Shown piece after piece: positions 38,240 through 46,730 of a stretch of DNA of 64,000 bases. Origin of the DNA: Patulibacter sp. SYSU D01012 (lineage in GTDB: Bacteria > Actinomycetota > Thermoleophilia > Solirubrobacterales > Solirubrobacteraceae); assembly GCF_017916475.1 (NCBI RefSeq), contig NZ_JAFMTB010000002.1:744001-808000 (forward strand), written 5' to 3'. Position 1 is the stretch's first letter, and each line of letters starts with the position of its first letter. The notes under the pieces were generated by a model, which saw nothing but the letters and a program-made list of their open reading frames with translations, made no database searches and was not told the DNA's origin. A program made the translations under genes and the position numbers.

Positions 38240-39301
38240 TCAGCGGCGCAGCGGCGCGGCCTGGCGGAGCGCGTCGGTCGTCGCCGCGAAGCGCACCCGG
38301 CCGTCGTCGCCGGAGACGAACACGCGCCCGCCCACGACCGCCACGCCGTAGCGGCAGCGCGTCGGCAGCACGGCCGGCTCGGCGGCCGCCGAGCCGGTGC
38401 CGCCGGCGCGCACCGGCGTGCGGTCCAGGCGTCCGGAGAGGAGCCCGCAGACGAGGAGCAGCCGCCCGCCGTCGGCCGCGGCCAGGCCGAGCGGCGCGCG
38501 GCGGACCGGGCTGCGCACCGCGCCGAGCCGCGGCTGCTCGGCGCGACCCAGCCGCTCCGCGTCGGCCCCGCCGGCCCGGTCGGCGATCCAGACGGCGCCG
38601 CCGCGTCCGCGGGCCACGGCCGTCGGGTCGTGCCAGCCGCGGGATCGCCGACGCGGGGTCTGGCTGGCCGCGCGGCGCGTCGAGACCGTCACCACGCGGC
38701 CCTTCACGCGCGCGGACGGCCCGGGCGGCAGCACGCGGCCGCCGTCGCCGAGCGCCATCACGAGCCGGCCGCCCCGCGACGCGAGCAGCCCCCCGCCGAC
38801 CCGCCGCAGGCCCACCTTCGGCCCGCGCCAGACGAGTCGCGGGGCGGGCAGCGAGACCTCGGCGACGACGAGTCGCCGGTCCCGCCGACGCACGTACGAG
38901 GCGAAGACGCGGCCGTCGTCGCCGACGGCGATGCCGCGGACGCCGAGCGCGGCGCCCGGACGCACGTCCAGGTCGGCCAGCACGGTCGAGGCGCCCAGCC
39001 GGCGGCCGGTCACGGGGGCGCGGCGGATCACGCCCGTGCCGCGCTCGGTCCACAGGAGCGCCCGCCCGTCGGGCGCCGCCGTCAGCGCGGTCGCCGGGTG
39101 CCGGGGACGCTGGCCGGCCGGCGGCAGCGGCACGGCGCCGGGCGCGAGCGGCAGGGCGCCCGCGGCGGGCGGCATCGGCGGGGACGGCCCGGGGGGCGCG
39201 GGCTCCGTGGCGGACAGGACGACGGCCCCCGCGGCCGCTCCCGCGGCGGCGATCCACGCCGCCGCCGTGCGACGGGTCATGAGGGGCCGGCCCGACGCCA
39301 T
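38240..39301 (-). CDS. Secreted/anchored beta-propeller protein (glucose/sorbosone dehydrogenase-like)
   Basis: A 353-residue exported protein. An N-terminal hydrophobic segment (AAAWIAAAGAAAGAVVLSAT) is a signal peptide or anchor, then a Pro-rich stretch, then repeated propeller blades: TALTAAPDGRALLWTERGTG, LGVRGIAVGDDGRVFASYV, GRLVMALGDGGRV and YGVAVVGGRVFVSGDDGRV. These match the PQQ-type sugar dehydrogenase (GSDH) propeller, but it is shorter than typical and key PQQ residues cannot be confirmed. ATG 39301 is chosen because TACGCT lies seven bases upstream; ATG 39280 is an alternative. Confidence 0.75.
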   Translation of the reverse strand: MASGRPLMTRRTAAAWIAAAGAAAGAVVLSATEPAPPGPSPPMPPAAGALPLAPGAVPLPPAGQRPRHPATALTAAPDGRALLWTERGTGVIRRAPVTGRRLGASTVLADLDVRPGAALGVRGIAVGDDGRVFASYVRRRDRRLVVAEVSLPAPRLVWRGPKVGLRRVGGGLLASRGGRLVMALGDGGRVLPPGPSARVKGRVVTVSTRRAASQTPRRRSRGWHDPTAVARGRGGAVWIADRAGGADAERLGRAEQPRLGAVRSPVRRAPLGLAAADGGRLLLVCGLLSGRLDRTPVRAGGTGSAAAEPAVLPTRCRYGVAVVGGRVFVSGDDGRVRFAATTDALRQAAPLRR

Positions 39302-39424
39302 CCCGCCTAGCGTACGCGCCGATCCGGGCGGACGCCGCGCCGCCCGGACCGGCGTGCGGCCCGCGCCGGCCGGTAGGTTTCGGGGACGGACGGCGCCCGC
39401 CGCATCCGCCGCCGAGGACCCGCC

Positions 39425-40768
39425 ATGAGCACTCCCACGCCCGCCGAGCTCGCCGACCGCGCCCTGGCCGCCCTGGACGGCGACGGCTGGGCGTCCGCCG
39501 TCCGGGACGTGTCCGCGACCGTCGCCCTGCCGCGCGGCGGCCAGCTGCGCAGCGCCGCGGCGGAGACGGTCGCCGTCACCCTGACCGCGTGGCGGGACGG
39601 GCACGTCGGGACCGCCACGACGACCGCCACGGACGCGGACGGCCTGGCCGCCGCGGCGGCGCGGGCCGTCCGGACCGCGGAGCGCACGGCCCGCGACGCG
39701 GACGGGCCGGGCGACGCGACGCCGCCGCCCGAGGCCGACGGCGCGCCCGCCCTCGACGCGGCCGACGCAGCGACCGCCGACGCCGACCCGGGCGTCGGGA
39801 TCGACGCCCTGCTGCGCGCCCGCGACGCCGCCGACGCCCGCACCCCCGTCGCCGGCCGCTGGCACGCCGGCCTCGTGGAGCGCGCCCTCGCCGCGTCGAC
39901 GGGCCTGCGCCGGCAGGAGCGCACCACGGACGCGCACCTGTGGCTGCGCGCCGGCGCGGGCGGCGTGCGCTCCGCCGTCGTCGCGGAGAGCGCCCGGTCG
40001 GCCGCCGCGCTCGACGCCGCGGCCCTGGTGCGCCGCGCGCTGGCGCGCATCCCCGGGGGCGACTGGCACGACCCCACCCCGGGCGAGCAGACCATCGTCC
40101 TGACCCCCCAGGCGGTGGCGACGGTGCTCGACGCCGCCGCGGCGCTCGTCCTCGACGGCCTGGCCGCCGCCGACGGCCGCACCCGCGCCGCGGGGCGGAT
40201 CGGCACGCGCGTCGCGGCCGACGCCGTCACGCTCGTCGACGACCCGACGCACGCGGGCACCCTGCCCCACGCCTTCGACGCGTCGGGGGCCGCGAAGCGC
40301 CCGCTCGAGCTGATCGAGGGCGGCACGCTGCGCAGCCTGGTCCACGACGGTCGCTCGCAGGCGACCACCGGGCACGCCACCGCCCCGGGCGGCGGCGCCG
40401 AGGGGCCCCGGCCGACGAACCTGGTGCTCGCCCCGGGCGACGCCGCGAGCGTCGAGGCGCTGATCGCCGGCGTGGACGTCGGGCTGCTCGTGCCGTCGAT
40501 CGAGGCGCTGCGGCCGATCAACGCCGAGCTCGGCCTGGCCTACGGCCTGGCGCCGGACGGCGCGTCGCGGATCGAGGACGGCCGCGTCGTCGGCGCCGCC
40601 GGCTCCGTCCCGCTGCTCGTGTCGCCGCTCGACGTCCTGGACGGCGTCGACGCCCTCACGGCCGCGCAGACCCTGGTCGGCGCGCCGACGCTCGGCGGCC
40701 GCCGCGTGGGCCACGGCGTCCTGGCCCCCGGCCTGCGGACGCGCAGCGGCATCACCGTGACGGACTGA
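39425..40768 (+). CDS. TldD/PmbA-family protein (PmbA/TldE-like)
   Basis: A 447-residue member of the TldD/PmbA metalloprotease family. It has the RIGTRVAADAVTLVDDPTHAG and AFDASGAAKRPLELIEGG segments, GGGAEGPRPTNLVLAPGDA, and a SRIEDGRVVG C-terminal region. The HExxxH metal motif of TldD is not visible, so this is the TldE/PmbA type, which normally needs a TldD partner; none is encoded in this window. The N-terminal part is unusually rich in Ala and Asp. The start has GAGGA seven bases before the ATG. No operon partner is seen. Confidence 0.82.
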   Translation: MSTPTPAELADRALAALDGDGWASAVRDVSATVALPRGGQLRSAAAETVAVTLTAWRDGHVGTATTTATDADGLAAAAARAVRTAERTARDADGPGDATPPPEADGAPALDAADAATADADPGVGIDALLRARDAADARTPVAGRWHAGLVERALAASTGLRRQERTTDAHLWLRAGAGGVRSAVVAESARSAAALDAAALVRRALARIPGGDWHDPTPGEQTIVLTPQAVATVLDAAAALVLDGLAAADGRTRAAGRIGTRVAADAVTLVDDPTHAGTLPHAFDASGAAKRPLELIEGGTLRSLVHDGRSQATTGHATAPGGGAEGPRPTNLVLAPGDAASVEALIAGVDVGLLVPSIEALRPINAELGLAYGLAPDGASRIEDGRVVGAAGSVPLLVSPLDVLDGVDALTAAQTLVGAPTLGGRRVGHGVLAPGLRTRSGITVTD

Positions 40769-40806
40769 CCCCGGCGGCCCCGGCGACGGGGCCCCGAGAA
40801 CGCGAA

Positions 40807-40827
40807 CGGCCGCGCGGGGCGCGGCCG
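40807..40827. terminator. Bidirectional hairpin between pmbA and secG
   Basis: Arms cggccgcgc and gcgcggccg with a GGG loop lie between the two convergent stop codons. Confidence 0.6.
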
Positions 40828-40865
40828 TGAGGGGCGTGCGGCGGGCCGGTGCGACCGGCCCGGGG

Positions 40866-41090
40866 CTAGATCTTGATGAGGACGATCGTGTTCACGACGA
40901 ACACGATGCAGAAGAAGATCGTCCAGCGGTTCAGGTTGCGCTCCGTGTTGGAGCCGCCGCCGAGCGGGCCGGTGCCCGAGCCGACGCCGAAGGCGCCCGA
41001 GAGGCCGGCGTCCTTGCCCGAGTGCATGAGGATCAGGGCGATGAGCAGGATCGCCACGAAGATCTGCAGGACCGAGAGGACGACCTCCAT
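40866..41090 (-). CDS. secG: Protein translocase subunit SecG
   Basis: A 74-residue SecG with two membrane helices (VVLSVLQIFVAILLIALILM and IFFCIVFVVNTIVLIKI) joined by a Gly/Ser-rich loop with the typical HSGKDAGLSGAFG segment. It assists preprotein export with SecYE and SecA. ATG 41090 was chosen because upstream frame sequence is Arg/Pro repeat. It starts 10 bases after the stop of the CcmI-like gene, so it is either the last gene of the ccm operon or has its own start signal. Confidence 0.92.
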   Translation of the reverse strand: MEVVLSVLQIFVAILLIALILMHSGKDAGLSGAFGVGSGTGPLGGGSNTERNLNRWTIFFCIVFVVNTIVLIKI

Positions 41091-41100
41091 GCGGCGAAGC

Positions 41101-41448
41101 CTAGCGGGCCGGGCGGGCGTCGGGCGCCGCGGCCGGCGCGGGGGCCGCATCCGGGGCCGTCGCGGGGCCGCCGAGCGCCTCGAGCTCGTCGAGGATCGCC
41201 ACCGCCTCGGCCCGCAGGCGCCGGTCGGCGGCCCGCCAGTCCGCGGGCGACAGCTTGCCGGTGTCGCGGTCCAGCTCGGCGTCGCGGATCTCGCGGTACT
41301 TCGCCACGCGCGCGGCCTCGAGGTCGACGCGGCGCAGGTCCTCGACCTCGGCGCGGCGCTCGACGTGGCCGGGCCACAGCGGCTGCGAGAGCAGGACGAG
41401 GCAGACGCCGAAGACGAGCAGGATCAGGAGCGGCGCGGCGACGCTCAT
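41101..41448 (-). CDS. CcmI-like N-terminal membrane protein
   Basis: A 115-residue protein resembling the membrane part of CcmI: one membrane helix (LLILLVFGVCLVLLSQPLW) and a soluble helix with AKYREIRDAELDRDTGKLSPADW, a pattern of CcmI/CcmH-TPR N-termini. It lacks the TPR domain, as in several actinobacteria, and may chaperone apocytochrome. It overlaps the ccmF stop by ATGA, so it is translationally coupled. The Pro/Ala tail is not conserved. Confidence 0.78.
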   Translation of the reverse strand: MSVAAPLLILLVFGVCLVLLSQPLWPGHVERRAEVEDLRRVDLEAARVAKYREIRDAELDRDTGKLSPADWRAADRRLRAEAVAILDELEALGGPATAPDAAPAPAAAPDARPAR

Positions 41449-43718
41449 GCGGACGTCCCCTCGTGCGCGCTCGCGGCGGTGACCTGCGGCTCGCCGACGC
41501 CGGGCTGGGGCCGGCGGACGTCGCGGGCCACGCGGGCGGCCTGCTTGGCCCGGACGCGCCGGGCCTGCAGGTCGCCCCCCGGCCAGAGCGCCAGGAGCGA
41601 GCCGAGCCCCATGATGAGCGCGCCGATCCAGATCCACGTGACGAGCGGCGAGACGATGACCTGGAAGGTGACGGGCGACGGGCGCTGGGCGTAGAGCTGC
41701 GCCAGGCGCACCGCCAGCACCGGGCCGCGGGCGTACGGCGCGGTCGTGCCCTCGAGCTGCTTGTCGAGCGCCTCGAGCGCGCCGGCGAGGGCGTCGCCGT
41801 CGGGCTGCATCGCCACCCACAGGTCGCGCGTCACGCCGGCGTCGAGGGCCACCTCGGTCGCGGCCTCGCCCATGAAGAAGCGGCTGACCGGGCCGTACTG
41901 CGGGTCGAGCGACGGGAAGTACTCGCGCGTCGGGTGGATCGTCTCGATCCGCTTGCCGTCGCGGTACACGCCGACCGTCGCGCCCAGGACGATCTTCTGC
42001 AGGCGCTGCTTGCCGTCGACCTTGTAGTCGCCGATCGCGCCCTCGTAGCGCAGCTCGTAGCCGCCGGCGCGGATCCGCTCGCCGACGGTCGCGTGCACGC
42101 GGTGCGTGTCCTTGAACGCCGAGCTGGCGGCGACCGCCACGACGAGCAGGGCGAAGCCGCCGTGCACGAGGTAGCCGCCGTAGCGCCGGCGGTTGCGGCC
42201 GACGAGGCGCGGCAGGGCCAGCGCGACGGACTCGCCGTGGGCCGTGCGGCGTGCGCGCACGCCGCGGACGAGCTCCTGGCCGACCGCGCCCAGGACGAAG
42301 CCGCCCAGCAGCACGGCGAGCACGACGTCCAGGCGTCCGCCCGCGCCGAGCAGGAGCGCCGCGACGGTCGCCACGACCGCGACGGCCAGCGGCGCGCGGA
42401 CCTGACGCCAGGCGTGGGCCGCGGTCGTGCGCCGCCAGGCGGCGAGCGGCCCGACGCCCATCAGCAGGGTGAGCAGCAGCGCGAGCGGCCCGACGAAGCG
42501 GCCCCACCAGACGGTCTCGAGCGGCCGCTGCTCGCCCGTGAGCAGCTCGCCGAGCAGCGGGAAGAACGTGCCCCACAGGATCACGAGGACCAGGCCGACG
42601 AGCACGACGTTGCCGGCCAGGAACAGCGCCTCGCGCGAGAGCAGCGAGTCGATGCGGTGCTCCGAGCGCAGCATCCCGCGCCGCCACGTCACCAGGCCGA
42701 TGGCGCCGGCGACCATGACGGCCAGCAGCAGCAGGAACTGCGCGCCGACGGTCGAGGAGCCGAAGGCGTGGATCGACGAGAGGATCCCCGAGCGGACGAT
42801 GAACGTGCCGAGCACGCACAGGATGCCGGTCGCGAGGATCAGCGACACGTTCCAGGTGCGCAGCATGCCGCGCTTCTCCTGGATCATCACGGAGTGCAGG
42901 AACGCGGTGCCGAGGATCCACGGCATGAGCGACGCGTTCTCGACGGCGTCCCAGCCCCAGTAGCCGCCCCAGCCGAGCTCGGCGTAGCTCCAGCGCGAGC
43001 CGAGGACGATGCCGATGCCGAGCAGCAGCCACGCCGCGAGCGTGTAGCGGCGCGTCTGCCGGATCCAGTCCGAGCCGACGTGCCCGGCGATCAGCGCGGC
43101 CACCGCGAACGCGAACGGCACCGCGAACAGCGTGTACCCCGCGTAGAGCATCGGCGGGTGGATCATCATGCTCGGGTACTGCAGGAGCGGGTTGAGCCCC
43201 TCCCCCTCGACCGGCACGGGCGAGCTGACCGCGAACGGCGACGTCCAGAACGTGAGCAGCAGCAGGAAGAACGCGCCGAGCGCCAGCAGGACGGCCTGCG
43301 CCCACGGGACGACGTCGCCCATCCGGCGGCCGGAGCGCCACAGGACGAGCGAGCTCCAGAGGGAGAGCAGCCAGACCCACAGCAGCAGCGAGCCCTCCTG
43401 CGAGGACCACGGCGCGGCGATCCGGTAGAAGAGCGGCGTCGTCGACGAGGAGTGGCTCGCGACGACGTCGAAGCGCAGGTCGGTCCGGACGAAGGCGATC
43501 TCGACGAGGACGAACGCGGCGGTCGTGAGCGCGGCGACCAGGTAGACGGCGCGGCGGCCGGAGACGACCCAGGCGTCGCCGTCCAGGACGGCGCCCGGGT
43601 CGCGGTCGGCCGCGCGGGCGGCGACCTGCCGTCGGCGCGCGCCGACGACGCTGGCGACCGCTCCGTAGGCGCCGACGAGCAGCGCCAGGACGATCAGGCC
43701 GCGGCCGAGCAGCTCCAC
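41445..43718 (-). CDS. ccmF: Cytochrome c heme lyase CcmF
   Basis: A 757-residue multi-spanning protein that attaches heme to the CxxCH motif of apocytochrome c. Seen: the periplasmic WWD domain WGGYWGWDAVENASLMPW, His residues in loops such as YPSMMIHPPMLYAG, and about 14-15 membrane helices. A C-terminal periplasmic domain (DTHRVHATVGERIRAGGYEL) matches CcmF length. GTG 43718 starts six bases after the ccmE stop, so ccmE-ccmF-ccmI are one operon. CcmABC are not encoded in this window. Confidence 0.94.
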   Translation of the reverse strand: MELLGRGLIVLALLVGAYGAVASVVGARRRQVAARAADRDPGAVLDGDAWVVSGRRAVYLVAALTTAAFVLVEIAFVRTDLRFDVVASHSSSTTPLFYRIAAPWSSQEGSLLLWVWLLSLWSSLVLWRSGRRMGDVVPWAQAVLLALGAFFLLLLTFWTSPFAVSSPVPVEGEGLNPLLQYPSMMIHPPMLYAGYTLFAVPFAFAVAALIAGHVGSDWIRQTRRYTLAAWLLLGIGIVLGSRWSYAELGWGGYWGWDAVENASLMPWILGTAFLHSVMIQEKRGMLRTWNVSLILATGILCVLGTFIVRSGILSSIHAFGSSTVGAQFLLLLAVMVAGAIGLVTWRRGMLRSEHRIDSLLSREALFLAGNVVLVGLVLVILWGTFFPLLGELLTGEQRPLETVWWGRFVGPLALLLTLLMGVGPLAAWRRTTAAHAWRQVRAPLAVAVVATVAALLLGAGGRLDVVLAVLLGGFVLGAVGQELVRGVRARRTAHGESVALALPRLVGRNRRRYGGYLVHGGFALLVVAVAASSAFKDTHRVHATVGERIRAGGYELRYEGAIGDYKVDGKQRLQKIVLGATVGVYRDGKRIETIHPTREYFPSLDPQYGPVSRFFMGEAATEVALDAGVTRDLWVAMQPDGDALAGALEALDKQLEGTTAPYARGPVLAVRLAQLYAQRPSPVTFQVIVSPLVTWIWIGALIMGLGSLLALWPGGDLQARRVRAKQAARVARDVRRPQPGVGEPQVTAASAHEGTSA

Positions 43719-43724
43719 GGGGAC

Positions 43725-44159
43725 CTACTGCCCGCTGACGACGTTGTCGTCCGCGTCCCGCCACTCCATCTTCTGACCGCCCTTGCCGTCGTCGAACTTC
43801 GACGGGCACTTCGTGATCAGCGAGTCCGGCTGGCCCGTGAAGACGGCGCCCGTCTTCTGGACCGTGACGATGACCTCGCGGCCCTCGCGGAACGGATCGG
43901 GCACCTGGCCCGTGTAGGTGACCGGCACGGACGCGCTGCCGGTGCGGTCCTTCACGCGGAAGGTGATCGTCTCGCCCTTGCGCGCGAACGAGCCCTTCAC
44001 GACCACGCCGGTCAGGCGGTACTTCGTGCCGGCCTGGGCGCCCGCGAGCTGGCTGGGCTGCCGCGCCTCGGCCGACCCCGCGAAGCTCGTGTAGAGCAGG
44101 GCGCCGGCGAGCGCGATCGCGGCAACGATCGCGAAGGTGAGCCGCAGCTTCCGCGTCAT
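43725..44159 (-). CDS. ccmE: Heme chaperone CcmE, Cys-type with CxxxF
   Basis: A 144-residue CcmE, with one N-terminal membrane helix and a periplasmic OB-fold domain (KYRLTGVVVKGSFARKGETI, VTYTGQVPDPFREGREVIVTV). The covalent heme site, HxxxY in E. coli, here reads KCPSKF: C118 in place of His and F122 in place of Tyr. Cys-type CcmE with CxxxY is known in sulfate reducers and archaea, so Cys is functional in principle, while Phe for Tyr is unusual. It heads the ccmE-ccmF-ccmI operon. The start ATG is at 44159. Confidence 0.9.
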   Translation of the reverse strand: MTRKLRLTFAIVAAIALAGALLYTSFAGSAEARQPSQLAGAQAGTKYRLTGVVVKGSFARKGETITFRVKDRTGSASVPVTYTGQVPDPFREGREVIVTVQKTGAVFTGQPDSLITKCPSKFDDGKGGQKMEWRDADDNVVSGQ

Positions 44160-44264
44160 CGCCCTCCAGTATTGCGAGAACGGCCCGTCGACCGAGCCAC
44201 CCCGCCCCCGCGCCGCGCGTCGCCCGCGGATCGGCATGCGCGACCGCGGGTAGGATCGGCCGCG

Positions 44265-44666
44265 ATGACGCTGATCCGGCGACTCGCGGGGCTCGGGGTC
44301 CTGCTGCTCATGCTGCTCGGCGGCCTGTTCATGTGGCTCGGCAACCCGTACCTGTGGATCCGGGTGACCGCGGCGCGCGCCGACTCGCAGGGCCTGACGA
44401 TGGGCCAGGCGCTGTTCATCATCGTCGCGATCGCGATCACCGGCGCGGTGATGGTCAAGGTGCTCGCGGTGCTCAACGCGCTCTACGCGCGCACCCAGGG
44501 CGGCTCGGACGAGGTCAGCGTGCGGATGCCGTGGAACCAGTCCCTGCGCGACGGCCGGACGACCGGCCGCCAGACCTCGGCGCTGGACGTCGTGATGGTG
44601 CTCTCCGTCACCGCCGCGCTCGTCGCCTTCGCGGTCTGGTTCTTCTTCTTCGCGCACTACGGGTAG
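44265..44666 (+). CDS. Hypothetical membrane protein
   Basis: A 133-residue protein with about three membrane helices: residues 8-30 (LGVLLLMLLGGLFMWLG), 46-66, and 108-128 (VVMVLSVTAALVAFAVWFFFF). A polar loop MPWNQSLRDGRTTGR separates the last two. Not recognised. TAGGAT at 44251-44256 stands eight bases before the ATG and there is no Shine-Dalgarno sequence. It is divergent from ccmE and convergent with tRNA-Gly. Confidence 0.75.
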   Translation: MTLIRRLAGLGVLLLMLLGGLFMWLGNPYLWIRVTAARADSQGLTMGQALFIIVAIAITGAVMVKVLAVLNALYARTQGGSDEVSVRMPWNQSLRDGRTTGRQTSALDVVMVLSVTAALVAFAVWFFFFAHYG

Positions 44667-44680
44667 GCGCGGAACGCACG

Positions 44681-44701
44681 ACGCCCCGGCCGCGGGCCGG
44701 G
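44681..44701. terminator. Hairpin serving the membrane protein gene and tRNA-Gly
   Basis: Nine-base arms gccccggcc and ggccggggc with a GCG loop between the convergent genes. Confidence 0.65.
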
Positions 44702-44714
44702 GCATCGATGAGGA

Positions 44715-44786
44715 GCGGCAGACGAGGCTCGAACTCGCGACCCTCAGCTTGGGAAGCTGATGCTCTACCAACTGAGCTACTGCCGC
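44715..44786 (-). tRNA. tRNA-Gly (CCC)
   Basis: A 72-base tRNA without encoded CCA. The acceptor stem GCGGCAG pairs with CTGCCGC, the T-arm is GAGTTCGAGCCTC, and the anticodon loop TTCCCAA gives CCC, reading GGG glycine codons. TATCCT at 44803-44798 is a likely -10. Confidence 0.95.
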
Positions 44787-44893
44787 ACGCCCGGCGCAGG
44801 ATAGCGCGGGTCGGGCCGCGGCGTCGGCGCCGCGGCCTGGGCGCGGCCGCGCGCCACGGCGCCCGTGCGCGCGCGAGGGACTACCGTTGGGGC

Positions 44894-45475
44894 ATGCGTC
44901 GATCCGCCGTGCCCGCGCTGCTGGGCGTCCTGGCCGTCGTCCTCGTCGCCGTGCTGGGGTACGCCCTCACGCGCACGCCCGCGTCCGAGAAGCACGAGCA
45001 GACGCTCGACGCGCAGGTCGAGGCGGGCACGCCCGTCGCCGCGCCCGGCGCCGACCACGCGCTGCCCGAGCTGACCGGCGCGGCGCGCCGCCGGCTGGCG
45101 GACTACCGCGGCCAGGTCGTCGTCCTGAACTTCTGGGGCTCGTGGTGCGACCCGTGCCGCGACGAGGCCCCGCTGCTGGAGAAGACCCACCGGCGGCTGC
45201 GGAAGGCCGGCGTCGGCACCGTCCTGGGGATCACGTTCAACGACGCGCCCGCCGACAGCCTGGCGTTCGAGAAGAAGTTCGGCCTGACGTACACGTCGCT
45301 CCGCGATCCCGGCACGAAGATGGCGCAGGAGTACGGCGCCCGGGCGATGCCCGAGACGTTCATCCTGGACCGCCAGGGCCGGATCCACGCGATCGCGCGC
45401 ACGCAGGTGACGGAGGAGTTCCTGGACTCCGCGCTCGAGCGCGCCGGCGTGCCGAAGCACGTGCTCGCCCGATGA
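44894..45475 (+). CDS. Thiol-disulfide reductase CcmG/ResA/TlpA type
   Basis: A 193-residue membrane-anchored thioredoxin-fold protein. N-terminal anchor (VPALLGVLAVVLVAVLGYAL), then the redox motif WCDPC (C85, C88) in LNFWGSWCDPCRDEAPLLE, and the cis-Pro segment GARAMPETFILD. It keeps apocytochrome c cysteines reduced for heme attachment. It heads the operon ccmG-ccmH-ccdA with overlapping stop/start codons. TACCGT (44882-44887) is six bases before ATG and no Shine-Dalgarno is seen. Confidence 0.92.
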   Translation: MRRSAVPALLGVLAVVLVAVLGYALTRTPASEKHEQTLDAQVEAGTPVAAPGADHALPELTGAARRRLADYRGQVVVLNFWGSWCDPCRDEAPLLEKTHRRLRKAGVGTVLGITFNDAPADSLAFEKKFGLTYTSLRDPGTKMAQEYGARAMPETFILDRQGRIHAIARTQVTEEFLDSALERAGVPKHVLAR

Positions 45476-45960
45476 CCGCCCGGCCCCGCCGCACCCCTGC
45501 GCTGCTGGCGCTGCTGCTCGCGCTGCTGCTGGCCGCGCCCGCCGCGGCCGGCGCCGCGACCCCGCGCACGACGCTGCAGGAGGTCGAGGCCGAGCTGATG
45601 TGCGTGACCTGCAAGACGCCGCTGAACCAGTCCGACGCGGTGCAGGCCAACAAGGAGCGCGGCGAGATCGAGCGGCTGATCGCCCAGGGGAAGACGAAGG
45701 ACGAGGTCATCGCCGGGATGGTCGACGTCTACGGCGACCAGGTGCTGCTCAACCCGCCCGAGAAGGGCCTGCAGACGGCCCGCTGGCTGCTGCCCGCGCT
45801 CGGCGCGCTGCTGGCCCTGGCGCTGCTGACGCTCCTCGTCCGCCGCTGGCGTCGCCGCGCGGCCGCCGCCCCCGCCGCGGAGGCGGCCGACGACGACGTG
45901 CCCGCGCTGAGCGACGAGGACCGTCGCCGCCTGGACGCCGACCTCGCGCGCTTCGGATGA
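45472..45960 (+). CDS. ccmH: Cytochrome c maturation protein CcmH
   Basis: A 162-residue protein with a cleaved signal peptide (LLALLLALLLAAPAAAGA), the redox motif LMCVTC (C44, C47; LRCPQC in E. coli) followed by NQSDA, and a C-terminal membrane helix (LLPALGALLALALLTLLV) with a basic, then acidic cytosolic tail. It reduces apocytochrome thiols with CcmG. It overlaps ccmG (ATGA) and ccdA. The acidic tail after the helix is longer than in the CcmH core family. Confidence 0.93.
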   Translation: MTARPRRTPALLALLLALLLAAPAAAGAATPRTTLQEVEAELMCVTCKTPLNQSDAVQANKERGEIERLIAQGKTKDEVIAGMVDVYGDQVLLNPPEKGLQTARWLLPALGALLALALLTLLVRRWRRRAAAAPAAEAADDDVPALSDEDRRRLDADLARFG

Positions 45961-46724
45961 GCGGGGCCCTGCCCCTCGCCGCCGCGGACCCGACGGTCTT
46001 CGCGGCGTTCGCGGCCGGCCTGCTGTCGTTCGCCTCGCCCTGCGTGCTGCCGCTCGTCCCCGGCTACCTGTCGGTGCTGACCGGCGGCGAGTCGATCCGG
46101 CCCGCGGCCGAGCGTCGCACCGGGGCCATCCTCGGGCCGGCGGCGCTGTTCTGCCTGAGCTTCGTGCTCGTCTTCGTCGTGCTCGGCCTGTTCGCCAACG
46201 GCCTGGGCGCGCCCCTGGCGAGCTCGCGCAACACGCTCGACGTCGTCGCCGGCGTGCTGCTCATGCTGATGGGGGCGATCTACCTGCTGACGCCGGTGGT
46301 GCCGCTGCTCAACCGCACGCTGCGCCCCGAGGTGCTGCTGCGGAAGGCTGGCACCGGCGGCCCGATGATCGCCGGCATGGCGTTCGCCGTCGCCTGGACC
46401 CCGTGCACCGGCCCGATCCTCGCGGCGATCCTGACCGCCGCGGCCGCCCAGACCGGCGTGGGCGGCGGCGCGTTCCTGCTGCTCGCCTACGGCCTGGGGC
46501 TGGCGGTGCCGTTCCTCGCGTCCGCGCTCGCGTTCGAGAAGGTCACGGGCGCGGCCCGCATCCTGCGCGACCACTTCACCGTCATCACCGCGATCGGCGG
46601 CGTGCTGCTGCTCATCGTCGGCTGGCTCGTCGCCAACCACGAGATGCAGCGCCTGGCCGGCCACGCGCGCGAGCTGACCGAGGCGCTCGGCCTGGACGCC
46701 ATCCTGCGGTTCTTCGAGCGCTAG
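45957..46724 (+). CDS. ccdA: Cytochrome c biogenesis/thiol transporter CcdA
   Basis: A 255-residue DsbD/CcdA membrane protein with six helices that passes reducing electrons from cytosolic thioredoxin to CcmG. The two essential cysteines are in SFASPCVLPLVPGYLS (helix 1) and AVAWTPCTGPILAAIL (helix 4). It ends with IGGVLLLIVGWLVA and a short cytosolic tail. The start overlaps the ccmH stop. Together with the opposite-strand ccm genes this completes the reductive arm of System I here. Confidence 0.94.
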   Translation: MSGALPLAAADPTVFAAFAAGLLSFASPCVLPLVPGYLSVLTGGESIRPAAERRTGAILGPAALFCLSFVLVFVVLGLFANGLGAPLASSRNTLDVVAGVLLMLMGAIYLLTPVVPLLNRTLRPEVLLRKAGTGGPMIAGMAFAVAWTPCTGPILAAILTAAAAQTGVGGGAFLLLAYGLGLAVPFLASALAFEKVTGAARILRDHFTVITAIGGVLLLIVGWLVANHEMQRLAGHARELTEALGLDAILRFFER

Positions 46725-46730
46725 CGCGGA

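Noticed and set aside
41088-41106. TAGGCT as dedicated leaderless promoter of secG
   Set aside because: The TAG is the stop codon of the preceding gene and the genes are 10 bases apart, so co-transcription is simpler.
40827-44264. Very long plus-strand frame over the ccm genes
   Set aside because: Only its last 134 codons (44265-44666) look like a real protein; the rest is antisense to secG, ccmI, ccmF and ccmE.
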